Positions 1-6,141 of a DNA stretch of 11,844 bases are shown piece after piece (position 1 is the first letter of the stretch; every line of letters begins with the position of its first letter). The notes under the pieces are model-generated. The model saw only the letters and a list, made by a program, of their open reading frames with translations. It searched no databases and was not told where the DNA came from. A program made the position numbers and the translations under genes. The stretch is from contig JACQEQ010000331.1 of the NCBI GenBank assembly GCA_016200445.1, forward strand, positions 1 to 11,844, written 5' to 3'. This stretch comes from Gammaproteobacteria bacterium (GTDB taxonomy: Bacteria; Pseudomonadota; Gammaproteobacteria; SG8-11).

Positions 1-58
1 CGACCACCCCACCCCTGCGGGGCACCCCTCCTCGAAAATGAGGAGGGGAGGAACCCCA
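1..58. repeat. GC-rich palindromic repeat / possible terminator
   Basis: A perfect 9-bp inverted repeat (CCCCTCCTC at 25–33, GAGGAGGGG at 40–48) with a 6-nt loop (GAAAAT) is preceded by a smaller CCCC-TGC-GGGG hairpin at 12–22. It begins 11 bases past the stop codon of the minus-strand gene at 60–1289, so it could end that transcript. There is no clear run of T after the stem on the minus strand, so a classical intrinsic terminator is not assured. The C/G-block palindrome resembles dispersed intergenic repeats of proteobacteria; that is an impression from memory, not a search. Confidence 0.55.
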
Positions 59-59
59 G

Positions 60-1289
60 CTACTGTTTGCGCCCACGCGCATAACGCAAGCGCGTCGTAC
101 CGTCAAGATCAGCCTTATCCAGCCACACCACATGCACATCGCCCGCATCGTCGAGTGCGATACTCGGATGTGCTTGCACACCGGGTCCGGACGCACCGGC
201 GAACTTCATGTCATCGCTCCAGCCCGCGCCTTCCGGCCACGACAGCCACAGGTCGGCGGTGCTGTCGCGGTCGTCGTCCCACACGGCGATGACCTGGTCG
301 CCATACGCCGCGACCGCAGGGTGCCACTGCGCGATATTATCGCCGAAGCTGTCTTGCACTTTTTGATTCTTGCCGAAGCTGCGCCCGCCGTCGTTGCTAA
401 AAGCGGCATAGACGTCGTACCCCGACAGAAAATCGCGCTTGTCCAGCCACACGATGACCAAGCGCTGGTCGTCCTGACGCGCTAACGCTACACGCATCGC
501 ACCGGGACCGCGTCCAAGATTGCGGTTACGCGAGCTCGTCGCCGGTGCCGCCGCGTTGCGCGTTTCGTTCACCTGTTTCAGTGGTATGAACCGCACCCCG
601 TCGGCAGAAAATGTTTGTGTGATGAAGGTATGGCCGTTGCGGCGATCTTCCCAAGCGACTGCGACGGCACCGCTGCGTGCCGGCGACAACGTCGGATACG
701 CCTGATCGTCCTTAGCGGGTTCGCTGTCGGCAAACACGCGGCGTGCGACGGTAAGTTTGGATTTGTCGATGACCAAGCGTGCGACCGTGATGCGCGCGAA
801 ACGCCCGTCTTTTTCGGCCCACGCGGCATACACCACATCGCCGTCGGCGCCGACGCTGGCTTGTGCGGAATCATGTAACCCCAGCATGATCGTTTCGCTG
901 GCGCTGCCGGCAGCCACGATGCGCGCGCGCACCCGTCCGCCCTCCTCCCACACCGCAATGAAACGCTCACCATCGAGTGCCGCAAGTGCCGGTTCATAAC
1001 ATTCATCGGGGCCGCTGAGCCGAAGCTCGCGGGCGAATGCTTCTGCTTCCGCAGCTTTGCTTGCAAAGTAGCAGCGCGGCGTGCCGTCGCGATTGTCTTC
1101 CCAGGCGACAGCGACCATGCCGCCGCGTGCCGCAATCGTTTTGCGCCCGGCGGATTCCAGATGATGGAACACGTGCTCGCCGTGCGCCGTGGTGACATCA
1201 AGCGGGGCATCAAAACTCCACGGCGCGGCGCTTGCAGCCGTAGTCAAGCCCAGGGTCATCCAAACGCACCACCCCATCCGCGCCATCAT
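60..1289 (-). CDS. Secreted beta-propeller (BNR/sialidase-like) repeat protein
   Basis: The 409-residue protein starts with a signal peptide: a hydrophobic stretch to about residue 20 ends in A-S-A-A, with likely cleavage near residue 22. The rest consists of repeated beta-blade-like units carrying a V-A-V-A-W-E-D-x-R-x-G type motif, seen near residues 58–69, 109–116, 208–219, 277–287, 333–342 and 385–392. One unit has a good Asp-box (S-N-D-G-G-R-S-F, residues 298–305). This pattern fits a six- or seven-bladed propeller of the sialidase/BNR superfold, but no sialidase catalytic arginine triad was identified, so no enzyme activity is assigned. Its ATG overlaps the stop of the upstream thioredoxin-like gene by 4 bp (ATGA), so the two are very likely cotranscribed and translationally coupled. 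A second in-frame ATG follows immediately. An export role is inferred; the substrate is unknown. Confidence 0.75.
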   Translation of the reverse strand: MMARMGWCVWMTLGLTTAASAAPWSFDAPLDVTTAHGEHVFHHLESAGRKTIAARGGMVAVAWEDNRDGTPRCYFASKAAEAEAFARELRLSGPDECYEPALAALDGERFIAVWEEGGRVRARIVAAGSASETIMLGLHDSAQASVGADGDVVYAAWAEKDGRFARITVARLVIDKSKLTVARRVFADSEPAKDDQAYPTLSPARSGAVAVAWEDRRNGHTFITQTFSADGVRFIPLKQVNETRNAAAPATSSRNRNLGRGPGAMRVALARQDDQRLVIVWLDKRDFLSGYDVYAAFSNDGGRSFGKNQKVQDSFGDNIAQWHPAVAAYGDQVIAVWDDDRDSTADLWLSWPEGAGWSDDMKFAGASGPGVQAHPSIALDDAGDVHVVWLDKADLDGTTRLRYARGRKQ

Positions 1290-1795
1290 TTCTTAGATCC
1301 CAGGTATTCCATCAGCTTCTGCGTTTTGTAATGCCCGTCCGCAACGTAGTGATCGAAGTCCTTGAAGTCACCCATGGTCTTGAACCCCGGGGCTTTGAAG
1401 ATTTCCTTGCCTTGCGCGTCGAGGTAAACGAACAGCGGTGTTGCGAAGGCACGAAAGCGTGTGCCCAGTTCCGCTTCAGTGATACGTTCGCCATTGGGCA
1501 AGGTCAGGCGTTTGCCGCTTTCGGCGTCGACATACACGAGCACGTAGTGATCGGTGTACAGTTTGCGCAACTCCGCGTTGGAAAACGTTTCGCGATTGGT
1601 CCAGTCGCACCACGCGCACCCGTAGCGGCCGAAGTAGACGAACAGTGGTTTGGATTCTTTGGCCGCGCGGCGCAGGCCTTCATCGTAAGATACGAAAGCA
1701 TAATCCGGCGGCGCGTCTGCATGTGCCTGGTATTGCCATATTAGAGTGGCCAGCAATGTTGTAAACAGAACCATAATTTGATGTTTGTTAGGCAT
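1286..1795 (-). CDS. Exported thioredoxin-like protein with CAWC site
   Basis: The protein has 169 residues. An N-terminal hydrophobic segment (about residues 8–22) ending in Q-A-H-A-D-A predicts a Sec signal peptide, so it should act in the periplasm. The thioredoxin fold is shown by the strand F-V-Y-F followed by G-C-A-W-C-D-W (active cysteines C60 and C63) and by the cis-proline loop A-T-P-L-F-V (P120). It resembles SoxW-like or Thioredoxin_7 proteins that handle disulfides in other exported proteins; that assignment is by motif only. The start is supported by a GAGGTG ribosome binding site at 1800–1805. Its stop overlaps the start of the propeller gene by 4 bp, suggesting a client or functional partner. 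yggS ends 23 bp upstream, so all three genes may share a transcript. Confidence 0.85.
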   Translation of the reverse strand: MPNKHQIMVLFTTLLATLIWQYQAHADAPPDYAFVSYDEGLRRAAKESKPLFVYFGRYGCAWCDWTNRETFSNAELRKLYTDHYVLVYVDAESGKRLTLPNGERITEAELGTRFRAFATPLFVYLDAQGKEIFKAPGFKTMGDFKDFDHYVADGHYKTQKLMEYLGSKK

Positions 1796-1818
1796 AGCAC
1801 ACCTCGCAAAATACCGTA

Positions 1819-2514
1819 TTACATGGCCCGTTCGCCAAAGATCGCGGTGCCTACGCGCACCAGCGTCGCACCTTCGGCAATCGCAGCTTCCAAATCGTCC
1901 GTCATACCCATCGATAAAGTGTCGAGCTTGTAGCCATTTTGGAGCAACGCTGCGTACAACCCGTGCAACACACGAAATCCGGCGCGCTGCATTTCGAAAT
2001 CCCGCTGCGGTGCCGGTATCGCCATCAAGCCGCGTAATCGCAACTGCGGCAACGCGCCAATCGTGTGCGCCAATGCGGCAACCTCCGTCGGAACCGCGCC
2101 CGATTTACTGGCTTCGCCGCTAACATTCACCTGAATACACACATTCAACGGCGGCAGTGTCGCCGGGCGTTGCTCGTTCAAACGCTGCGCAATTTTGGCG
2201 CGCTCGACACTCTGCACCCAAGCAAAATGGGCTGCGATATCGCGTGTCTTATTCGACTGTATCGGCCCGATAAAATGCCATTCAAGCGGCAGATCCGTGA
2301 CCGCGCTCATCTTTGTCAGCGCTTCTTGCGCGTAGCTTTCGCCGAAACAAATCTGGTTTGCACCATAGGCGGCGCGAATTGCCGCTGCCGGATGCGACTT
2401 GCTGACGGCGAGTAAGCGCACACTGCCGGGCGTGCGGCCAAAACGTTGTTCAGCCTGCGTGATTCGCGTGCGAACCACGGCAAGGTGTTGGGTAATGTGG
2501 TTCAAGTTAATCAA
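1819..2514 (-). CDS. yggS: PLP homeostasis protein YggS/PLPBP (YBL036C family)
   Basis: The 231-residue protein matches the single-domain TIM-barrel PLP-binding family in length and motifs. The lysine expected to hold pyridoxal phosphate is K39 in L-L-A-V-S-K-S. H-F-I-G-P-I-Q-S-N-K (residues 80–89) and S-M-G-M-T-D-D-L-E-A-A-I (201–212) are family signatures, the latter binding phosphate. The family buffers cytosolic PLP and affects amino-acid and keto-acid metabolism; it has no known catalytic activity. The start at 2514 is TTG; another TTG three codons later is equally plausible by alignment with remembered homologues, and no ATG fits. It is divergent from pilT across 100 bp, the arrangement found next to pilT in many gammaproteobacteria. 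Confidence 0.95.
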   Translation of the reverse strand: MINLNHITQHLAVVRTRITQAEQRFGRTPGSVRLLAVSKSHPAAAIRAAYGANQICFGESYAQEALTKMSAVTDLPLEWHFIGPIQSNKTRDIAAHFAWVQSVERAKIAQRLNEQRPATLPPLNVCIQVNVSGEASKSGAVPTEVAALAHTIGALPQLRLRGLMAIPAPQRDFEMQRAGFRVLHGLYAALLQNGYKLDTLSMGMTDDLEAAIAEGATLVRVGTAIFGERAM

Positions 2515-2530
2515 GGTGTGTCCGGGTGCC

Positions 2531-2560
2531 GTTATAACGGGTGCAACTCGAATCTGCTAA
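2531..2560 (-). promoter_or_regulatory. Candidate sigma70 promoter for the yggS operon
   Basis: Reading the minus strand, a TATAAC -10-like hexamer (complement of 2531–2536) lies 18 bases after a TTAGCA -35-like hexamer (complement of 2555–2560). Transcription would begin near 2524, leaving about ten leader bases before the TTG start. The match is 5/6 and 4/6 with slightly long spacing. The same 100-bp gap must also hold the pilT promoter, for which no convincing pair of hexamers was found. Confidence 0.3.
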
Positions 2561-2614
2561 TGTTTGAGCAGCGTGCGGTTAACCCGCAACACAGAATACG
2601 ATTATAGGTGACCG

Positions 2615-3652
2615 ATGGATATCGCAGAACTATTGGCCTTCAGCGTCAAAAACGGCGCTTCCGATTTGCACCTGTCGGCGGGTGTGCCGCCGATGATTCG
2701 TGTCGACGGCGATATGCGCCGCATCAACCTGCCAGCGTTGGATCACAAGACCGTGCACGGTTTGATTTACGACATCATGAACGACAAGCAGCGCAAGGAC
2801 TACGAAGAATTCTTGGAAACCGATTTCTCGTTCGAGATTCCGAGCCTGGCGCGTTTTCGCGTCAACGCGTTTAACCAGAATCGCGGTGCGGGCGCCGTGT
2901 TTCGTACCATTCCGACCAACATCCTCACACTCGAAGAATTGGGCTGTCCGGCGGTGTTCAAGGAGATCGCCAAGAATCCTCGCGGCTTGGTGCTGGTGAC
3001 CGGGCCTACCGGTTCGGGCAAGTCGACCACGTTGGCGGCGATGGTGAACTTCGTCAACGAAAGCGATTATGCGCATATCTTGACAATTGAAGATCCGATC
3101 GAATTCGTGCACGAAAGTAAAAAGTGTTTGGTCAACCAGCGCGAAGTACATCGCGACACGCTCGGCTTCGCCGAGTCGCTGCGCTCGGCGTTGCGCGAAG
3201 ATCCCGACATTATTCTGGTCGGCGAAATGCGCGACCCGGAAACCATCGGCCTGGCGTTGACCGCTTCTGAAACCGGGCACTTGGTGTTCGGCACTTTGCA
3301 CACCAGTTCGGCAGCAAAAACCGTAGACCGCATTATCGACGTGTTCCCGGCCGCCGAAAAAGAAATGGTGCGCTCGATGTTGTCGGAATCGATGCGCGCG
3401 GTGATTTCGCAAACGCTGCTGAAAAAAGCCAGCGGCGGCCGCGTCGCCGCGCACGAAATCATGATCGGCACTCAGGCGATTCGTAACCTGATTCGCGAAA
3501 ACAAAATTCCGCAAATGTATTCGGCGATTCAAACCGGACAACAATACGGCATGCAAACTCTCGATCAGAATCTGGCCGAGCTGGTGAAGAAAGGCGTGGT
3601 CAGCAAACAGGAAGCGCGCGTCAAGGCCGCGAACAAGGATTCATTTAATTAG
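2615..3652 (+). CDS. pilT: Type IV pilus retraction ATPase PilT
   Basis: The 345-residue protein has the normal length and all the expected features of the hexameric secretion/retraction ATPase at the inner-membrane base of type IV pili. After an N-terminal PAS-like domain (to about residue 110) come the Walker A motif G-P-T-G-S-G-K-S-T (130–138), the Asp box I-L-T-I-E-D-P-I-E-F (155–164), the atypical Walker B D-P-D-I-I-L-V-G-E-M-R-D with catalytic E204, and the His box A-S-E-T-G-H-L-V-F-G-T-L-H (217–229). The C-terminal A-I-R-N-L-I-R-E signature (288–295), needed for retraction in known PilT proteins, is intact. AGGTG at 2606–2610 serves as ribosome binding site. It should depolymerise pilin for twitching motility and DNA uptake, together with PilU encoded next. 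Confidence 0.98.
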   Translation: MDIAELLAFSVKNGASDLHLSAGVPPMIRVDGDMRRINLPALDHKTVHGLIYDIMNDKQRKDYEEFLETDFSFEIPSLARFRVNAFNQNRGAGAVFRTIPTNILTLEELGCPAVFKEIAKNPRGLVLVTGPTGSGKSTTLAAMVNFVNESDYAHILTIEDPIEFVHESKKCLVNQREVHRDTLGFAESLRSALREDPDIILVGEMRDPETIGLALTASETGHLVFGTLHTSSAAKTVDRIIDVFPAAEKEMVRSMLSESMRAVISQTLLKKASGGRVAAHEIMIGTQAIRNLIRENKIPQMYSAIQTGQQYGMQTLDQNLAELVKKGVVSKQEARVKAANKDSFN

Positions 3653-3696
3653 GGTAGGTAGGCCGAAATCAATGGAACTGATAATAAGTAAATACC

Positions 3697-3750
3697 CTGC
3701 CCCATTCCAGTCTGCGCTCCTTCCCCCTGCAAGGGGTTGGGATGGGGCAG
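3697..3750 (+). repeat. Palindromic intergenic repeat between pilT and pilU
   Basis: The 134-bp gap between pilT and pilU contains a long imperfect inverted repeat. CTGCCCCATTCC (3697–3708) pairs with GGGATGGGGCAG (3739–3750), and pairing continues inward to about 3713/3734 using G·T pairs. An alternative inner hairpin CCCC-TGCAA-GGGG occupies 3724–3736. The odd pairs seen (3706/3741, 3710/3737, 3711/3736, 3713/3734) are all G·U in plus-strand RNA, so the pilT–pilU transcript can fold it. Translated on the minus strand it gives P-H-P-N-P-L-Q-G-E-G, a peptide typical of spurious ORFs over a widespread dispersed repeat (memory, not search). It may attenuate or stabilise the pilT mRNA end. Confidence 0.65.
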
Positions 3751-3786
3751 ATTTCTCTCTGCGCGCGCTATCACGCAAGCTGAGTC

Positions 3787-4923
3787 ATGAATAACGTCGA
3801 AGAGTTCCATACCCTGCTGCGCACTATGGTCGAGAAGAAGGCGTCGGACCTGTTTCTGACCGCCGGTCTGCCGCCGTGCCTGAAAATTCACGGCAGTTTG
3901 CTACCGATCGGTACAGAAACGTTCAGCCCCCATCACGTGCGCGCGCTGGCGTATCAAATCATGAACGACGATCAGCGGCGCGAATTCGAAACAACGCAAG
4001 AATGTAATTTCGCGTTGTCAGACCCAACCATCGGCCGCTTTCGCGTCAACGTGTTCGTGCAGAAATACCAGGTCGGCATGCTGTTGCGCAAAATCGAAAC
4101 CAAAATTCCCTCGCTGGACGATTTGCATTTGCCACCGGCGCTTGCTGACTTGGCCATGAGCAAGCGCGGCTTGGTCGTGATCGTCGGTGCCACCGGCTCG
4201 GGCAAGTCCACTACGCTGGCGGCGATGATCGGCCACCGCAATCAAAACAGCAGCGGTCACATCATCACCATCGAAGACCCGATTGAGTTCATCCACGAAC
4301 ACGCTGGTTGCGTGATCACGCAACGCGAAGTGGGCGTGGATACGCAGTCGTTCGAAAATGCGTTGAAGAACACGTTACGTCAGGCGCCGGATGTTATCTT
4401 GATCGGCGAAATTCGCACCCGCGAGACCATGTCGCACGCCATCGCATTTGCCGAGACCGGGCACCTGTGCTTCGCAACCTTGCACGCCAACAACGCCAAC
4501 CAGGCGCTGGACCGCATCGTCAACTTCTTCTCCGACGACCGGCGCAATCAATTGCTGCTGGATTTATCGCTCAACCTCAAAGCGGTGGTTGCCCAGCAAC
4601 TGGTGCCGACGCCAGACCGCCAAGGCCGCCGCCTGGCGCTGGAAATTTTGCTCAATACTCCGCTGATCGCGCAGCTCATCCACAAAGGCGAATTCCACAA
4701 ACTCAAAGAAGTGATGAAGAAATCCACCACCTTGGGCATGCGAACGTTTGATCAAGCGCTGCTGGAATTATACGCGGCCGGAGAAATTTCCTACGAAGAC
4801 ACCCTGCACCATGCCGACGCACCCAACGAGCTGCGCTTATTAGTCAAGCTCGGCAAAGACGGCGGCATCGATAAGCTGCAATCGGCGTTGGACGGGATGG
4901 AGTTGATTGAGCCGCAGCGGTAA
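3787..4923 (+). CDS. pilU: PilT-like ATPase PilU
   Basis: The 378-residue protein is a paralogue of the preceding PilT and has the length typical of PilU. Motifs are Walker A G-A-T-G-S-G-K-S-T (134–142), Asp box I-I-T-I-E-D-P-I-E-F-I-H (159–170), Walker B P-D-V-I-L-I-G-E-I-R (201–210, glutamate E208) and His box F-A-E-T-G-H-L-C-F-A-T-L-H (221–233). The PilT signature A-I-R-N-L-I-R-E is replaced by T-P-L-I-A-Q-L-I-H-K (291–300), and a C-terminal extension of about 35 residues is present, as expected for PilU. PilU is known to assist PilT in forceful pilus retraction. The ATG at 3787 is the most upstream possible start, because a stop codon lies two codons before it; the ribosome binding site is weak. 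It converges on the tonB-like gene with only 6 bp between stops. Confidence 0.96.
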   Translation: MNNVEEFHTLLRTMVEKKASDLFLTAGLPPCLKIHGSLLPIGTETFSPHHVRALAYQIMNDDQRREFETTQECNFALSDPTIGRFRVNVFVQKYQVGMLLRKIETKIPSLDDLHLPPALADLAMSKRGLVVIVGATGSGKSTTLAAMIGHRNQNSSGHIITIEDPIEFIHEHAGCVITQREVGVDTQSFENALKNTLRQAPDVILIGEIRTRETMSHAIAFAETGHLCFATLHANNANQALDRIVNFFSDDRRNQLLLDLSLNLKAVVAQQLVPTPDRQGRRLALEILLNTPLIAQLIHKGEFHKLKEVMKKSTTLGMRTFDQALLELYAAGEISYEDTLHHADAPNELRLLVKLGKDGGIDKLQSALDGMELIEPQR

Positions 4924-4929
4924 TTGAAC

Positions 4930-5421
4930 TTACTTGATATCGAGCGTGGCGTCGGGTAAAAACTGCCAAGTGCGGGTGATATGCAGCACCGAGAAGTCTT
5001 TCAGAAAATCTGGTGGAAACGGTGCAAATGGCGCAGCCAAATGCACGATGCGTAGCGCGGCATTGTCCAAATTTTTTTGGCCCGACGAGCGACGGATCGT
5101 GACATCGACAATCGTGCCGTCCGGGTTGATTGCCACGTCCAAGAGTATGTCTCCGGTTAAATTACGCTGCTTGGTTTCATCGGCAAAATACACGCGACTG
5201 GCTGTTTCGATTTTGTGTTCCCAACCCGCCAAGTAAGACGCATATTTGTATTCCTTCGCGGGCGGTCCGTAGAGGAATTTAGGGTGTGGGCGGGGCGCAG
5301 GCGTAACTGGAATCTTCTGCTGTAGCTCGGCATCGGCTGACTCTAGTCTTTCGGCCATGCCTGAGCTGTAAAAGCTAAGCAACAGAATCCAAGTGACACA
5401 GAAGAATGTCGCTTTGAACAT
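4930..5421 (-). CDS. Short TonB C-terminal-domain protein (paralogue of the gene at 11102)
   Basis: From the ATG at 5421 the product has 163 residues; a GTG at 5448 would add nine. The ATG is preferred because it gives a compact signal/anchor (M-F-K then a hydrophobic stretch F-F-C-V-T-W-I-L-L-L-S-F), but neither start has a good ribosome binding site. A short proline-bearing linker (P-V-T-P-A-P-R-P-H-P) leads into a TonB C-terminal domain with D-V-A-I-N-P-D-G-T-I and a terminal T-R-T-W-Q-F motif. By hand alignment about 90 of the last 119 residues are identical to the tonB gene at the right end. This copy lacks the long periplasmic region, and the family's Y/F-P motif reads Y-F-A-D-E, without the proline. 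TonB proteins pass ion-gradient energy to outer-membrane transporters; whether this truncated form does is unclear. Confidence 0.8.
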   Translation of the reverse strand: MFKATFFCVTWILLLSFYSSGMAERLESADAELQQKIPVTPAPRPHPKFLYGPPAKEYKYASYLAGWEHKIETASRVYFADETKQRNLTGDILLDVAINPDGTIVDVTIRRSSGQKNLDNAALRIVHLAAPFAPFPPDFLKDFSVLHITRTWQFLPDATLDIK

Positions 5422-5472
5422 TGGACGGGAAAGAGTTGATTGAATCACAGCCGTCTTGTCATTGGCTTCAAG

Positions 5473-5778
5473 TTAGGCAGCGTGGCGATGCACACGTTTT
5501 TCCACTTCGGCACCCACCGTACGTTGGGCTAGACGCAAGTCGTAATCCGCTTGCAGTCCCATCCAGGACTCGGGTGAGACGCCAAAGTACCTCCCAAGTC
5601 GCAGTGCGGTGTCTGCCGTGATTCCGCGTTTACCGTTCACGATGGCGCTGATGCGCCCGGGCGGTACAGCGATCTCGCGCGCCAGGCGGTTGATGCTGAT
5701 GTCCAGCGGTTGCATGAATTCCTCGAAAAGAATCTCGCCAGGGTGTATCGGGGATAGCAATTTTGGTTTAGCGGCCAT
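5473..5778 (-). CDS. higA: HigA-family antitoxin (XRE HTH)
   Basis: The 101-residue protein has the HigA/VapI hallmark I-H-P-G-E-I-L-F-E-E-F near the start (residues 11–21) and a helix-turn-helix at about 28–54 (S-I-N-R-L-A-R-E-I through I-V-N-G-K-R-G-I-T). In known modules HigA binds and neutralises the RelE-fold nuclease HigB and represses the operon. A strong GAGGTGA ribosome binding site lies at 5782–5788, overlapping the end of the restored higB frame, so toxin precedes antitoxin as is usual for higBA. Because higB is frameshifted, the antitoxin may now be an orphan regulator or the pair may be decaying. Confidence 0.92.
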   Translation of the reverse strand: MAAKPKLLSPIHPGEILFEEFMQPLDISINRLAREIAVPPGRISAIVNGKRGITADTALRLGRYFGVSPESWMGLQADYDLRLAQRTVGAEVEKRVHRHAA

Positions 5779-5786
5779 AGGTCACC

Positions 5787-6064
5787 TCAGTGATAGTCGA
5801 CAATCTCGACGTCATAAGCATCTCCGTCCTTCCAGCCAAAGCAAAGGCGCCATTGGTCGTTGACGCGAATGCTGTGTTGCCCTTTGCGGGTGCCTTTAAG
5901 CGCTTCCAGACGGTTTCCGGGGGTGCGCGCAGATCATCCAGTACCTTTGCACGATGCAGATACAGCAATTTGCGGCGTGCAACGCGCTCGATCGCTCGAA
6001 ACCGCACATTGTCCTGATCGCGAAACAACGCTTCGGTATCGCGACAATTGAAGGATCGGATCAT
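5787..6064 (-). pseudogene. higB: HigB-type RelE-fold toxin, interrupted by a one-base frameshift
   Basis: The first half, M-I-R-S-F-N-C-R-D-T-E-A-L-F to L-D-D-L-R-A-P-P, is typical HigB. The open frame then turns into unrelated residues and ends at 5768 inside higA, giving 98 residues. One extra base in the C5G2 run at 5917–5923 (minus-strand sense CCCCCGG) restores the family sequence G-N-R-L-E-A-L-K-G, H-S-I-R-V-N-D-Q-W-R-L-C-F and D-V-E-I-V-D-Y-H, stopping at 5787 with about 92 residues, the normal length. HigB is a ribosome-dependent mRNA nuclease; the unshifted product would lack the C-terminal half of the fold. The context A-CCC-CCG would also give the correct protein by a -1 ribosomal slip after CCG. 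Choices are a real mutation, a sequencing error in a short homopolymer, or recoding. A weak promoter-like TTTACA lies upstream at 6097–6102. Confidence 0.85.
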
Positions 6065-6141
6065 GGTTGAGATAGACTATGACGCACCGCGTAATATGTA
6101 AAGCGGTCTAGTCAGCAATGCGGCGAGAAAATATCGCGCAA

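Noticed and set aside
2574..2588. TGCGG-TTAAC-CCGCA mini-palindrome in the yggS–pilT gap as an operator
   Set aside because: Only 5 bp per arm; too short to distinguish from chance, although its location between divergent genes is suggestive.
2630..3556. 308-codon open frame antisense to pilT
   Set aside because: It lies wholly within pilT on the opposite strand, has no recognisable motif, and is the expected shadow of a GC-rich coding frame.
3649..3891. Short minus-strand frame encoding P-H-P-N-P-L-Q-G-E-G
   Set aside because: The peptide is translated intergenic repeat, and the frame overlaps the start of pilU in antisense; not a gene.
5768..5786. The 98-residue zero-frame HigB as the true product
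   Set aside because: Residues after P-P do not match the HigB family whereas the shifted frame matches closely and ends at the expected length.
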